Part shown: positions 28,113 through 38,590 of the stretch, piece after piece | Layout of the letters: each line of letters opens with the position of its first letter | Position numbering within the stretch: position 1 is the first letter of the stretch | Origin: Bradyrhizobium iriomotense | GTDB taxonomy: Bacteria; Pseudomonadota; Alphaproteobacteria; Rhizobiales; Xanthobacteraceae | Length of the DNA stretch: 64,000 nt | Assembly (NCBI RefSeq): GCF_030160715.1 | Contig: NZ_BSOW01000010.1 | Coordinates: 124,001 to 188,000, forward strand | Reading direction: 5' to 3' | Made by a program: the position numbers and the translations under genes | The notes under the pieces: generated by a model | The model's input: the letters and a program-made list of their open reading frames with translations, nothing else | Database searches by the model: none | Told to the model about the DNA's origin: nothing

Positions 28113-31100
28113 CTAGGTGATCAGGTGGAAATTGGCCGCTGTCAGGCTCGCGAGACTGATGCCCTTGAGCGTGATGTGATCGGTCGGGCTCTCATCGACG
28201 ATTGTGTCGGCACTGCCGGCTGCCTGGTGCAGATGCGTCGTTGCCCAGGTCGCGAAATCCTGGAAGGCGCCCTGACCGGCTAGTTCCAGGATATCGGCGT
28301 TCGATCCGCTTCCAGCATGGAAGTGCGTGACGGTATCGGTGCCTGATCCCGGTTTGAAGACGAAGGTATCGCCACCCGCCGAGCTGCTGGTGAAGAAATC
28401 CGCGACCCCGGACGTAGAGGTCAGCTCCGCATTCGCCACATAGGCCGTCTGCTGATGCGAGCCGTCAGTTTGCGTGCGATCAATGCTCACCAGCGTGCCT
28501 GCGGAATTGTAGGCATCGTGCTCGGCTGTGTACGTCTTGCCGGTAATATTCGATTGATAGACATCCTTTGAATGGTCGGTATGGACGACCGTTTCGCGTG
28601 TCAGAACACCTGCGACATAGCTGAAGCTATCCGAGCTTCCATCGGTATCGACGACGCTGTGTGAGGTGAGGGTGCCTGCCGCGTCATACTGGTTGGTGGT
28701 CTTTGTGCCGTCCGGAGCGAGATTGTAGTCATAGTCTTCCGTGCCGTCGGCATGGAAACGGAACACCAGATCCAGCGTGCCCAAACTGTTATAGCCGTCA
28801 TGTTCGGTGACGTAGGTCTTGCCGGTGATGTTCGACAGGTAGACGTCCTTCGAGTGGTCGGCATGGACAATGGTTTCATTGGTCAGCAGGCCGGCGGTGT
28901 ATGTTTTGCTGTCAGAGATGTCCGGTGCACCTGCGGCATATTTGATGACGTCACTGGTCAGGCTGCCGTTCGCGTAGTTCGTCGTTTCCGATGAGCCATC
29001 GGTATGGACAACGGACTGGGTCTTCAGATTGCTGGAGGCGTCATACTGGTCAGTCGTTTTCGTGCCATCGGCAGCCAGGTTGTACGTGTAGTCGATCGAT
29101 CCATCAGCGTGGCTACGAACGACGCCCGTGAGCGTACCTGCCGCATTGTACACGTCATGCTCGGCGACGTAGGTCTTGCCGGCAATGTTGGTCTGATAAA
29201 CATCCTTCGAGTGATCGGCGTGAACGGTCGTTTCGCTGGTCAGGATGCCCGAAGTGTAGTTTTTGCTGTCCGAGATGTCCGGCGCGCCTGCGGCATACTT
29301 GACAACCTCGCTGGTGATCACGCCGTTCACATAACTCCATGTATCCGACGAGCCGTCGGCATGGACGATGGACTGCATCTTCAGAAGGTCGGCAGCATCG
29401 TACTGATCGGTGGTCTTCGTCCCGTCAGTTGCGAGGCTATAAGTGTAGTCGACAGAGCCATCGGCCTTCGTGCGAACGATGGAAATCAGCACTCCTGCTG
29501 CATTGTAGCTGTCATGTTCGGCAACATAGGTTTTGCCCGTGATGCCGTAGTACCAGACGTCCTTTGAGTGGTCAGCGTGCACGATTGTTTCGTTTGCCAG
29601 TACGCCCGCCGTGAAATTCTTCGTATCGGAGATATCCGGTGCACCCGCGGCATATTTGAGGACTTCGCTGGCTATCACGCCATTGACGTAGTTCCAGACT
29701 TGCGAGGAACCGTCAGCATGGACAACGGAGTGCGACTTCAGAAGGTCGGAGGTATCGTACTGGTCGGCCGTTTTGGTGCCATCCGCCGCCAGGCTGTAGC
29801 TGTAGTCGGTAGAGCTGTCGGCCTTAGTACGGATCACGGATAAGAGAACACCGGACGCGTCATAGACGTCGTGTTCGGCAACGTAGGTCTTGCCGGCAAT
29901 GTTGGTTTGATAGACGTCCTTCGAGTGATCGGCATGAACGACGGTCTCACTGCTGAGGACACCGGTCGTGTAGGATTTGCTGTCTGAAATATCCGGCGCA
30001 CCAAGGGCATATTTCAGTACGTCACTGACGAGGACGCCGTTGGTGTAATTCCAGACATGGGACGAGCCATCGGCGTAAAGCACGGTGTGGGATTTAAGCG
30101 CGCCACTTGCGTCATCAAGATCCGTCGTCCGGTTGCCCGACGCATCCAGCACGTAAGTGTAAGCAAGGGAGCCGTCCGCATGCGTGCGCGTGACGGCGAT
30201 CAGCACGCCTGCGGGGTTATAGGCATCGTGCTCGGCAACATAACTCTGGTTCTGGTTCTGGTAGATATAGACGTCTTTGGAACCATCGGCGTGAACGACG
30301 GTGTCCCGGGTTAGCACACCGGCCGTGAAGGACCTGGTGTCAGACAGATCGGGTGATCCCGATGCATACTTGATGACTTCGCTTGCAATGATGCCGTTGC
30401 TGTAGGTCGCCGTATCGGTCGTGCCGTTGGCAAGGACCGTGACCACGCTCGAAATGACACCGGATTTGTAGGTGGTCGTTACTGTTGAGGTGAGGTGACC
30501 GTTGGCGTCATAGTTGACGACCTTCGTGGTGGTGGACGTAACCGTGGTCACCGCAAAGGAATAGCCGTCGACAATCTTTGAAAGCGCTGCCTGATCGCTG
30601 GCGATTACCTGCGCTATGATGCTTGAAGATGGTTCAGGCAGGACGTGCGTGTCGGTAAGCCAGATGGCTGCGAGGCCCGTCTTTGCGGCGAGGGCATCGA
30701 GTTGACTAGCGATACCCCCCGCCGTCCCGACCTCAATCAGGCTTGCAGCAGTCTTATCGCTGACGCCGCCAGTGGCTGAGGTAGCGACCGCCGTGATGGA
30801 GTGCTCTCCCGCGGTGAAGGAGGGCAGGTTGGCCGTGAAGGTGCCATCTGCGGCGCTGACAACGACTGAGGAAATCAGCGAAGCGCCGTCATAGAAGTTG
30901 ACCGTGTTTCCCGATTGCGTCGTGCCCTGAACCGAAGTAACGGGGCCGCCCGCACCTGACGAAAGTCCGGCGACTGACCACGACAGGGTCGGCTTGAGAA
31001 GCGCATTGATCTGCTGGGCCGTCAGGTTCGTACCATCGGCGAATTTGACGCTCGCTACCTGGTAGGCGCTGCCAGCGAACCAGTTCTGCACCGTGATGGA

Positions 31101-34100
31101 TTCGTTGCCGATCGCAATCGCAAGGTCACTACCGGACTGGCTGAAATGAAGGCTGGATGACGTAATCCCGGTACCAAATACGATGTTCGAATGGCTGCCG
31201 TCCGTGTGAAAATCATTGATGATATAGTTGCCGGCCGTGCTGGCGTAAGTGAAGTCATAGGTATTGTTGCCGTTGCCGCCGGTGATAGCGGCGTTGCCGT
31301 GTCCAATCAGGAAATAGTCGCTGCCATTACCACCATTCATGGTGGTGAAGCCCTGGCCCGACGAAAAGTAGTCGCCGCCATTGCCTCCGGTCATCGTGAC
31401 GGTGCCGGTGCTGTGGCTTGCATCCAGCAGGCCATTCAAACCGTTGCCGGCGATCAGGGTGTCGTTGCCGCTCGTGCTACGGGCCATCAGTTTGTCGTTG
31501 TTGCCATTGCCGCCATGCAGCGTATCGTTGCCCGATAGGCTCGCCGTCAGGACTTCGCCGTTGGCGTCATTACCGATCAGGATGGTGCCGCTGTTCGATG
31601 CGGCAGTCATGTTGATGAGATCAGTGCTCCTGCCAGCGAGGGAATAAGTGCCGCCCGTGACTGCCGTGATGAGGGCTGTTGGGGCCGGAAAACCTGGAGG
31701 AAACGAGCCGTAGACACTCTCGATAGACGTAAAGCCGGCCAGCTGGCTTGCCGTCAGGGAAGTCGCACTGGTGACCCCGAGAGTCTGGATGTTCGTGTAA
31801 GTGAGCTGCGAGATATCGCCATTCGCAAACAGCGTGTTGGTACCGCCGCCGCCATCAATGCTCGTGCCCGGAACGGCCGTTCCGTCCACTTCAAAGCCGT
31901 CGTCGCCCGCGCCGCCTCTGGCGATATCAACGCCGCTGCCGAGAACAAGATAATCTCCACCATCCCCGGCGATCAGTGTGTCATTGCCACTGCCAGCCAT
32001 CAGGGTCTGGTTTTGTCCATTCCCTCCAATGAGCGTGTCATTGCCGGACGACTGCGTGGCATTGAGTTGCACGTTGTCGGCATCATTGGCGATGAGTGTC
32101 GTATCGGTCGATGAGGTTGTTTGCAGCGCGTAGCCATAAGTGCCGCTGATGGTCTTCCCGACCAGAGACCAGGTACCGCCTGTCGTCAGGGTGAGCAGCA
32201 GATAGCCATTGCCTGCAAAGGAAGTGAAGCCATTGAACTGGTCACCGGTAAGCGTGGCATAATTTGTTTGGAGGGTTTCGATGCCGGTGATCGTGTAACC
32301 GGTGAGATCTCCGTTGGCTGAAAGGGTATCTATGCCCGTTCCGCCATGAAACTGGCTGCCGGCAGCGGGCGTGCCGTACATGCCGATATTAAAAGTATCG
32401 CCACCGTTGCCACCGTTGAGGATATCAAGACCTGCCCCAGCATTCAGCACGTCGCCAGCGCCGTTGCCGGCTGTCAGCGTGTCGGCCCCGGATGTGCTGG
32501 CCGTCAGAACTTCGCCATCGGCGCTATCACCGATGAGGGTAGTACCGTCAGAAGACTGTGCGGTCAGATTGATGGAGGCGCTGGATTTGCCCGAAAGATC
32601 ATAGGTGCCGCCAGTCGTCCCGAATATTGTGCCGGAACCCTCAATCGTGATGTAGGAGTTGAACTGCGCGGCCGTCAGCGAGACGCTGCCATTGACCACA
32701 AGCGGGGTTCTGGCCGCGATGATGGTCGGATCCCACATGGTACCATCGGCAAACTGGATGGCGTCGATCTGGTTTGTGGCGCTGCCGAAGTAGTTCTGGA
32801 CCGTGATGGGGTCGGTACCCTCGGTGATGACCAGATCGGTACCTGACTGGGCGAGGGTTACATCAGACGCCGAAACGCCTGTTACAAATCTGATGATCGT
32901 ATGATTTGTGCCGGTATCATCGTTGATGATCGTGACATTTTCGGTCGCAGCACCCGAAACAATGTACGTATTGTCGCCAGCGCCGCCGTAGATGGTCGAG
33001 CTGCCGGCGCCGACGATGAAGGTATTGCTGCCGGTGGCGCCCGTGGCGTTCAGGACGTCGTTCTGACCATTACCGGCCCTGAGAATGTTGTTGCCCGTGC
33101 TGTAGTTCACATCGAGGACATCACCATCCCCGTTGCCGGCGGTGAGGGTATTATCGCCCGAGCTGTAGGACGCGTTGAGTGTGTCGCCGCTTCCGTCGCC
33201 GGCCGTGAGGCTGTTGTTGCCGTAAGAGCCAACAGCGGTCAGTATGTCTCCGGCGCCATTGCCGACGGTCAGGGTGTTGTCACCAAAACTTGGAGAGCCT
33301 GCCATTGTCGGAAGCGCCATCATCGCGGCGTTCCCCACACTGAGGGTGTCGCCGTTCCCGTCGCCAGCCTTCAGGACATTGTCGCCAACGCTGTCGGCTG
33401 CATTGAGAACATCATAGTTGCCGTTGCCGGCTGTCAGGGTGTTGTTGCCAAAGCTGCTCGATGCATCGAGCGTTTCGTGGTCGCCATCGCCGGTGATCAG
33501 CTTGTTGTCACCGTCGCTGTTGCTGACGTCCAGACGGTCATAACCGGAGGTGTTGGTCACATCGAGATTATTGTTACCCGAGCTTCCGCTTGCATCGAGC
33601 TTATAGCCCTGGCCGGTACCCGCCTTCAGGGAGTTGTCGCCAGTGCTGTCGCTTACATCGAGATCGGAACCGAAACCGGCGCCATTGCTCCCGGCGACGG
33701 CATGGCTGGCATCCAGTGTATTGTTGCCGCCTGTTCCGCTCGCATCGAGCGTGTAGTACGCGCCGGAGCCCGTGATCAGGTTGTCGTTGCCAAGTGCGCT
33801 GGCCGTCAGGACCTCACCAGCGTTGTCGTTGGCGATTAGCTTTGTGCCGGCATTCGTTTCCGCAGTGAGATCGAAAAAGTCGCTCGTTTTGCTCGATAGA
33901 TCGAAGGTACCGCCGGTGCCGGCAAAGATAGTCCCGTAGCTGCCCTGGATCGCGTTAAAAGCGGCGAACTGCGAGGCCGTCAACGTGATGTCGTTCGTCT
34001 GAAGCGTCTGAATGCCAGTGATCGTGGCGCCAGTGATATCGCCGCTAGCTTGCAGGACATCGTTTGTTCCATACCCCTGAACTTCGCTGCCATAGGCAAG

Positions 34101-37100
34101 GCCATCGGCTGCCACGAATGTGTCGCCGCCAGTGCCGCCGATTAGTTTGTCGACGCCTTCACCGGCCACGAGGGTAGCACCAGCGCCGTTGCCGGCCTGC
34201 AACGTGTCATTGCCGAACAGGCTCGCGGTCAGGGTCTCGCCATTGGCATCGTTGCCAATCAGTGTGGTTGTACCCCAGTCGGTAGCGGTCAGATTGTAGC
34301 TATCGGTGGTTTTACCAACGAGCGAGAACTCCCCTGAAGTTGCTGCTACGATCGTGCCGCCGCCGACGATGGTCTGAAAGCCGTCAAACTGAGCGGCGGT
34401 GAGTTCTATGCTTCCGCCACCCCCAAAAACGAAATTATTGCTCCCGGTGCTGGGTGATCCGAACACGCTATCCAGTGACCAGCTAACATTCGTCGCGGTG
34501 TTCAGCGTCTGAATGCCACTGATGGCAAGCTCGCTGATATCACCGGTGGCAACGAGTATGTTGTTGGCGCCGGCTCCTTCAAGCACGCTCCCAGCCGCTG
34601 GAGTTCCTCCCGTACCTCCAGCCGAACCTCCAATGAATGGAGATGCCAAAGTTGCATTTACGATAAAGAGGTCGCCGCCAGTGCCGCCTGTGAGAGATTC
34701 GATGCCGGTACCCGCAATGAGCACTTCGTTCTGGCCATCCCCGGCGATTAGCTTGTCATTGCCCCCACCCGCAATAAGCACATTACCGAACCCACCGCCG
34801 GCCATGAGGGTGTCATTGCCATAAAGGCTTGCCGTGAAGGTGGTGAGCGTAGCATCAGTGGCGCCGATGAGCGTTGTGCCGGTCCACGAGTCTGCTGTGA
34901 ATCCGGCATAACGACCGTGAAATTGTGAATCGGTTTGCGAATATGTGCCGCCATCAGCGAGCGTAAGGACATCGGCCCTGCTGCTGGTCGGATAGATCGT
35001 CTGAAATGCGTCATATTCTGCGCGCGTGACGATGGTTGTCGAATAGATCGACAATATCAGTTCCTGGACGCCTGAAATCGTGTCGCGTGTGAGATCGTTC
35101 GTCCCCGGTCCGGGCTCGATGATATTGTTGGTTACCGTTTCCGTCGTCCCATCCGGCAAGGTGTAAGTCGTCAGGCCGGTCATGATAGCGCCTGGAGCTA
35201 TCGGCCCATCTTGGTTTGAATTGAAGAGATATTCATGTCCCAAAGGGTACGAATATCCCGTTCCGTTGTATGAGAAGCTTCCCTGATATGTGTATGGTTG
35301 GGCCGCAGGATGTGCGGTGTCGAAATGCAGGGCACTGAGTTGGCTCGTTGATAGTGGTGAGCCAAGTTGGGCGAGGTCATTTTCGATGACATCCAGTGGA
35401 GGACTGCCGTTACCCGCCGATAGCGTAGTTGGCGCGGTGATCCCGGAAATCTCGATAGTGCTACCGTCCAGCAGAGTCATGGAGCCGGCGGCAGTGTTCG
35501 CATTCAGTTCGAGCGTACCTATCGACGCCCCGCTCGCGGTCGTCAGATTGATCGTGTAAGTCCCGGCAAGAAGACTGTGAGAAGCTGACGAATAGGAACC
35601 CCGATCGAGCGTTAGGGTCTGTCCATTGCCGAAGGTGATGGTTTGTGTTGCCGGGAGTTTGGATAGGCTGGCATCATGCAGCGTATCGAGTTGTTGTGAT
35701 GTCGCGACAGATGCGCCGAGCTGTGCGAGGTAGTGGTCGAGCGTCGCCTCGGGTATCGCCGCGGTATCCGTGATAGCGGTCAATTGAGAGGCGGCGCTCC
35801 CAGATAGATCAATAACCTCCTGGTCAGTAAGTTTGAGGGACGTCGGTATGCCCGTTGCACTTAACGTGAGGATGCCAAGAGGTAGCCCGCCATCAACCAA
35901 GGCAATGTCGATTGTGCCATCAGATTGAAAGCCGACGTTGCTATAGGTTCCAGTAGCGAGAGTCAGAAAATGTCCCGTCGCATCCGGCGTATCGATGATC
36001 AGGGCGCCGCTGTCGTGACTGTCGAGGCTCGCTCCGACATAGTAAAAATGGTTCGAGCTGGTAGGATCGATCACGAGTACCTGCCCCGCAGGCGCAGGCG
36101 TTAGCGTACCGAAGAGAGCAGAGGAAACAGCTGAAACTGGGACATGCACTAGCGCGCCTGTCTGGAGTGTTGTAGCGGACAAGTCTACGCCGAACACGGC
36201 GTTGATGCGTGTTAATGTCGCCCCATCATAAGCGGAATTGAATACAACTGACGGGCTAAGCGCTGCTGCAATACTGTCTGCTGTATCGCCAGAGTTCGCG
36301 ATATAGTATCCGGCTTGATGCAACGCGTCCGCGGCTACTGCGGAAGTAGTATCTTGTGCGAGTGACGTGTCGTTTTGACCCGTCGTCAGAGTTGGCAAGG
36401 CAGGTGCTGTACTTAGCCATGCATCAGCCTTCTCCTGAGTGATGAGTGTCTGAAGAGAATGATTTTCATAGGCGTCATATGCCGCAATTGCTTTGCCAAC
36501 AACACCTGCCAGTTTCAGTAGTGCTGGCTCTCCTACATGACTACCGAGAAGATTGAATAATTTGGCCGCACCCTTTTGTACGTCGGACACAGGGCTCTTC
36601 AAGACCGACGGCTGTGAGTCGAGATAAGCGGCGCCTACAACCGACGTTACCGACGGATCATGTGAAGGAGGCAAAGTTGCCCCTGTCAGGCCGGCCGCAA
36701 TGTCGGCCAGGGTACCACGCATGTTGGCTTCGACAGGATCATCCTGGACATAGACGTCTTTGAAAATTCCGGTGTATCCGGCGACTGTTTTTCCCTGAGC
36801 TGCTAGGCTGCTCACCGCGGAAGGCGAAATCGGCAGTGAGTTCTGGGCGAACCCGCTTAATCCATTCTGTAAGGCAAAGGTTTGCGCCAACCCACCGCCC
36901 AGACCGTAGCCATCAGTAAAGACGTTCGAGTCTGGATATTTCGCCTGGATACTTGCCAGCGCTTCATTCGCTTGCGCTTGAATTGCAATCCAAACGCGAT
37001 TCCCTGCGGTAAGAACGTCCGAAGCCAGGTCGGCGTAGTTTTGTGTGCTACCGAAGACAATGGCTACCTGATGCGTGCTGTCATTGTAAAAAACGAGGAA

Positions 37101-37274
37101 GCTGCCCAGGCTGGGCACCACGCCCTTGGGCGGGCTGTATTGCGAAAGGGCTCCGTCATATGTCCAGCCATCAGGTATCGCATCGGGATTCGGTAGAAGA
37201 GACGGAGGCGTAGCTGCTTCGGCGGCTTGCGAAAGCTGTGCTGCAACAAGTGAATCAATTGGGTTGATACCCAT
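28113..37274 (-). CDS. Giant RTX repeat protein, probable type I secretion substrate
   Basis: A 3053-aa acidic protein. Residues about 60-200 resemble a class 3 lipase (AIVFGSTQNYADLASD), but the nucleophile elbow reads GYGLGGG at 122-128, with Gly where Ser is expected. Around 325-380 is a LysM-like segment (GYYIANSGDTADSIAAAL). From roughly 815 to 2030 are many hemolysin-type Ca-binding repeats (GGNGNDTL, GNDTLIAGDG). A bacterial Ig-like domain follows (TLSWSVAGLSSGAGGPVTSV region), then about five 119-aa repeats (roughly 2340-2945). The C-terminus (GGDTFVFKPGSGTDTVTHF, DHITLKGISLASLTAANFHL) is typical of uncleaved T1SS signals. There is no N-terminal signal peptide. An AGGGGA ribosome site precedes the ATG. 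No T1SS genes are in the window. Confidence 0.88.
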   Translation of the reverse strand: MGINPIDSLVAAQLSQAAEAATPPSLLPNPDAIPDGWTYDGALSQYSPPKGVVPSLGSFLVFYNDSTHQVAIVFGSTQNYADLASDVLTAGNRVWIAIQAQANEALASIQAKYPDSNVFTDGYGLGGGLAQTFALQNGLSGFAQNSLPISPSAVSSLAAQGKTVAGYTGIFKDVYVQDDPVEANMRGTLADIAAGLTGATLPPSHDPSVTSVVGAAYLDSQPSVLKSPVSDVQKGAAKLFNLLGSHVGEPALLKLAGVVGKAIAAYDAYENHSLQTLITQEKADAWLSTAPALPTLTTGQNDTSLAQDTTSAVAADALHQAGYYIANSGDTADSIAAALSPSVVFNSAYDGATLTRINAVFGVDLSATTLQTGALVHVPVSAVSSALFGTLTPAPAGQVLVIDPTSSNHFYYVGASLDSHDSGALIIDTPDATGHFLTLATGTYSNVGFQSDGTIDIALVDGGLPLGILTLSATGIPTSLKLTDQEVIDLSGSAASQLTAITDTAAIPEATLDHYLAQLGASVATSQQLDTLHDASLSKLPATQTITFGNGQTLTLDRGSYSSASHSLLAGTYTINLTTASGASIGTLELNANTAAGSMTLLDGSTIEISGITAPTTLSAGNGSPPLDVIENDLAQLGSPLSTSQLSALHFDTAHPAAQPYTYQGSFSYNGTGYSYPLGHEYLFNSNQDGPIAPGAIMTGLTTYTLPDGTTETVTNNIIEPGPGTNDLTRDTISGVQELILSIYSTTIVTRAEYDAFQTIYPTSSRADVLTLADGGTYSQTDSQFHGRYAGFTADSWTGTTLIGATDATLTTFTASLYGNDTLMAGGGFGNVLIAGGGNDKLIAGDGQNEVLIAGTGIESLTGGTGGDLFIVNATLASPFIGGSAGGTGGTPAAGSVLEGAGANNILVATGDISELAISGIQTLNTATNVSWSLDSVFGSPSTGSNNFVFGGGGSIELTAAQFDGFQTIVGGGTIVAATSGEFSLVGKTTDSYNLTATDWGTTTLIGNDANGETLTASLFGNDTLQAGNGAGATLVAGEGVDKLIGGTGGDTFVAADGLAYGSEVQGYGTNDVLQASGDITGATITGIQTLQTNDITLTASQFAAFNAIQGSYGTIFAGTGGTFDLSSKTSDFFDLTAETNAGTKLIANDNAGEVLTASALGNDNLITGSGAYYTLDASGTGGNNTLDASHAVAGSNGAGFGSDLDVSDSTGDNSLKAGTGQGYKLDASGSSGNNNLDVTNTSGYDRLDVSNSDGDNKLITGDGDHETLDASSSFGNNTLTAGNGNYDVLNAADSVGDNVLKAGDGNGDTLSVGNAAMMALPTMAGSPSFGDNTLTVGNGAGDILTAVGSYGNNSLTAGDGSGDTLNASYSSGDNTLTAGNGDGDVLDVNYSTGNNILRAGNGQNDVLNATGATGSNTFIVGAGSSTIYGGAGDNTYIVSGAATENVTIINDDTGTNHTIIRFVTGVSASDVTLAQSGTDLVITEGTDPITVQNYFGSATNQIDAIQFADGTMWDPTIIAARTPLVVNGSVSLTAAQFNSYITIEGSGTIFGTTGGTYDLSGKSSASINLTAQSSDGTTLIGDSADGEVLTASTSGADTLTAGNGAGDVLNAGAGLDILNGGNGGDTFNIGMYGTPAAGSQFHGGTGIDTLSANGDLTGYTITGIETLQTNYATLTGDQFNGFTSFAGNGYLLLTLTTGGTWSLVGKTISGTYGYALQTTSSTDTTLIANDADNVQLNATQSSGNDTLIGGNGQNQTLMAGSGNDTLIAGDGGDYLVLGSGVDIARGGAGDDGFEVDGTAVPGTSIDGGGGTNTLFANGDISQLTYTNIQTLGVTSATSLTASQLAGFTSIESVYGSFPPGFPAPTALITAVTGGTYSLAGRSTDLINMTAASNSGTILIGNDANGEVLTASLSGNDTLHGGNGNNDKLMARSTSGNDTLIAGNGLNGLLDASHSTGTVTMTGGNGGDYFSSGQGFTTMNGGNGSDYFLIGHGNAAITGGNGNNTYDFTYASTAGNYIINDFHTDGSHSNIVFGTGITSSSLHFSQSGSDLAIAIGNESITVQNWFAGSAYQVASVKFADGTNLTAQQINALLKPTLSWSVAGLSSGAGGPVTSVQGTTQSGNTVNFYDGASLISSVVVSAADGTFTANLPSFTAGEHSITAVATSATGGVSDKTAASLIEVGTAGGIASQLDALAAKTGLAAIWLTDTHVLPEPSSSIIAQVIASDQAALSKIVDGYSFAVTTVTSTTTKVVNYDANGHLTSTVTTTYKSGVISSVVTVLANGTTDTATYSNGIIASEVIKYASGSPDLSDTRSFTAGVLTRDTVVHADGSKDVYIYQNQNQSYVAEHDAYNPAGVLIAVTRTHADGSLAYTYVLDASGNRTTDLDDASGALKSHTVLYADGSSHVWNYTNGVLVSDVLKYALGAPDISDSKSYTTGVLSSETVVHADHSKDVYQTNIAGKTYVAEHDVYDASGVLLSVIRTKADSSTDYSYSLAADGTKTADQYDTSDLLKSHSVVHADGSSQVWNYVNGVIASEVLKYAAGAPDISDTKNFTAGVLANETIVHADHSKDVWYYGITGKTYVAEHDSYNAAGVLISIVRTKADGSVDYTYSLATDGTKTTDQYDAADLLKMQSIVHADGSSDTWSYVNGVITSEVVKYAAGAPDISDSKNYTSGILTSETTVHADHSKDVYQTNIAGKTYVAEHDVYNAAGTLTGVVRSHADGSIDYTYNLAADGTKTTDQYDASSNLKTQSVVHTDGSSETTNYANGSLTSDVIKYAAGAPDISDSKTYTAGLLTNETIVHADHSKDVYLSNITGKTYVTEHDGYNSLGTLDLVFRFHADGTEDYDYNLAPDGTKTTNQYDAAGTLTSHSVVDTDGSSDSFSYVAGVLTRETVVHTDHSKDVYQSNITGKTYTAEHDAYNSAGTLVSIDRTQTDGSHQQTAYVANAELTSTSGVADFFTSSSAGGDTFVFKPGSGTDTVTHFHAGSGSNADILELAGQGAFQDFATWATTHLHQAAGSADTIVDESPTDHITLKGISLASLTAANFHLIT
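28440..30250 (-). repeat. 357-bp in-frame repeats in the RTX gene
   Basis: About four full and two degenerate copies of a roughly 119-codon unit. Each copy contains TYVAEHD, DGTKTTDQYD, VVHADGSS, KYAAGAPDISD and VHADHSKDVY. The fifth copy lacks the KYAAGAPDISD block. High similarity between copies suggests recent expansion and possible length variation. Confidence 0.85.
31190..34830 (-). repeat. RTX nonapeptide repeat tract
   Basis: Coding region for blocks of glycine/aspartate-rich calcium-binding repeats such as GNDTLTAGNGAGD and SGDNTLTAGNGDGD. They are interrupted by spacer modules with the recurring phrase LTASQF/LTAAQF and a GETLTASLFGND-like unit. Confidence 0.8.
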
Positions 37275-37333
37275 TACCGTCCCCTAAAAAGCGCTTCGCT
37301 ATCAAAACCGGTTCGATCGACAACGTAAAAAAC

Positions 37334-38590
37334 TCACCTAACGTGAACGAAGTCCAATACTAGGTCATGGGTCACGGCTGGCTTGTCGATGATCCGGATC
37401 GCGGCAAAGTCGTTTGTTCCGGATGTGGGAGTCGCGGCCTCGACCCAGGCGGAGTTATCTTTCGGTACGAAATAGAAGTCCTGGCTGTGTTGCAGCGTCG
37501 AATCCAGAATGGAAATTCTGGTGTTGTAATCGGGTTTGTCAGGAATGATGGCATCGCCAAACAGAACGAGAGATTGATCCGACGACCGGTACGCGATTTT
37601 TGCTTCCCCAACTTCATGATCGACCGAGAAGCGCTTTGTTTCATGCAAGTTGCTGTCCAGGGTCACAGAAACAACCTTATCTGTAACTAAGGCTGTGAGT
37701 TGGAGGTCGGGAGACGAGAACGTCGGTCGGGCAATTGAGAACATTCCATCGAGCACTGTCTGTGCCCGCATGTCACCTTGCAAACTCATGCTGACGACTT
37801 CAGTCATGCCGCGACGCGCCGCTGCAAAAGCGAAACCGTTTTTGGTCTCTTGAATTTGGCTTATATCGTGCGGTAATCCAACCAGCTTGCTCGAAATAGG
37901 AAAAAGGTGCTCCCACTTAGCGTTTCCAGCTTCGTCGAAAGCCATAATCCAGTAAAAATAATCGAGCTTACCCGGAGGGCCTTGGGTACCCGCAGGTTTT
38001 GGCGTTGCGCGAAAAGCAATTCCAAGTGCAAGAACAGTATCTGCAACATGAGCGCATCTAGAAAAGCTACCGTAGGCATGATCAGGTTCACTTTGAGGAT
38101 GAAGCACCTGCTCGCCGAGTAGCCTGCCATCGGCATCGAGGTGAGTTAGCATGGCCAGAAGGCTCTCATGACCAGCGATACCGGGATGAAATCCCGGCTC
38201 CTGTCGAACCATTTGGCCACATTCAAAGCTGCTACTGTCGGGCATGACGATCGCCCCATGAAATTCCGGGCTCGCCGACAGGTTTTCCGGGAGAACTTGC
38301 AGGGATGCATAGTAACGCCATTTTACTTTACCATTGCTATCAACACGCGTGACGGACGCTTTGTGAATCGGATGGTTCTCCGCGGCGGTAATCAGAAGAT
38401 CACCATCACCAAAGGAATTGATTGTGAAAGGCTGACTCGAAGCGCTGTTGCGTTCAAGGATGATTTCTTTTGTGAGCGCTATACGATCCGACTTGGATGT
38501 GTCGCCCGTCACCGCTGCCGTGGCGGCGTTGGAGATTTTGAAAATCAGAACAATGGCTACAAACGAAAGGAGAAAACAGAACCTGAGCAT
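37334..38590 (-). CDS. Exported beta-propeller-like protein, partner of the RTX protein
   Basis: A 418-aa protein with an N-terminal signal or anchor segment (MLRFCFLLSFVAIVLIFKIS). The body contains repeated strand-rich blocks, some with DxDG-type turns (VTRVDSNGKVKWRYYASL, LTHLDADGRLLGEQVLHP, AFDEAGNAKWEHLFP) reminiscent of PQQ- or YVTN-type propeller blades. No catalytic motif is evident. A GGAGG precedes the ATG. It lies 59 bp upstream of the RTX gene on the same strand, so the two are probably one transcript. It may act outside the inner membrane with the RTX product; that is inferred from position only. Confidence 0.7.
   Translation of the reverse strand: MLRFCFLLSFVAIVLIFKISNAATAAVTGDTSKSDRIALTKEIILERNSASSQPFTINSFGDGDLLITAAENHPIHKASVTRVDSNGKVKWRYYASLQVLPENLSASPEFHGAIVMPDSSSFECGQMVRQEPGFHPGIAGHESLLAMLTHLDADGRLLGEQVLHPQSEPDHAYGSFSRCAHVADTVLALGIAFRATPKPAGTQGPPGKLDYFYWIMAFDEAGNAKWEHLFPISSKLVGLPHDISQIQETKNGFAFAAARRGMTEVVSMSLQGDMRAQTVLDGMFSIARPTFSSPDLQLTALVTDKVVSVTLDSNLHETKRFSVDHEVGEAKIAYRSSDQSLVLFGDAIIPDKPDYNTRISILDSTLQHSQDFYFVPKDNSAWVEAATPTSGTNDFAAIRIIDKPAVTHDLVLDFVHVR

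Noticed and set aside
28440..34830. CRISPR-like or satellite array
   Set aside because: The repeats are in frame, of variable length and encode RTX or 119-aa protein repeats; there are no spacers or cas genes.
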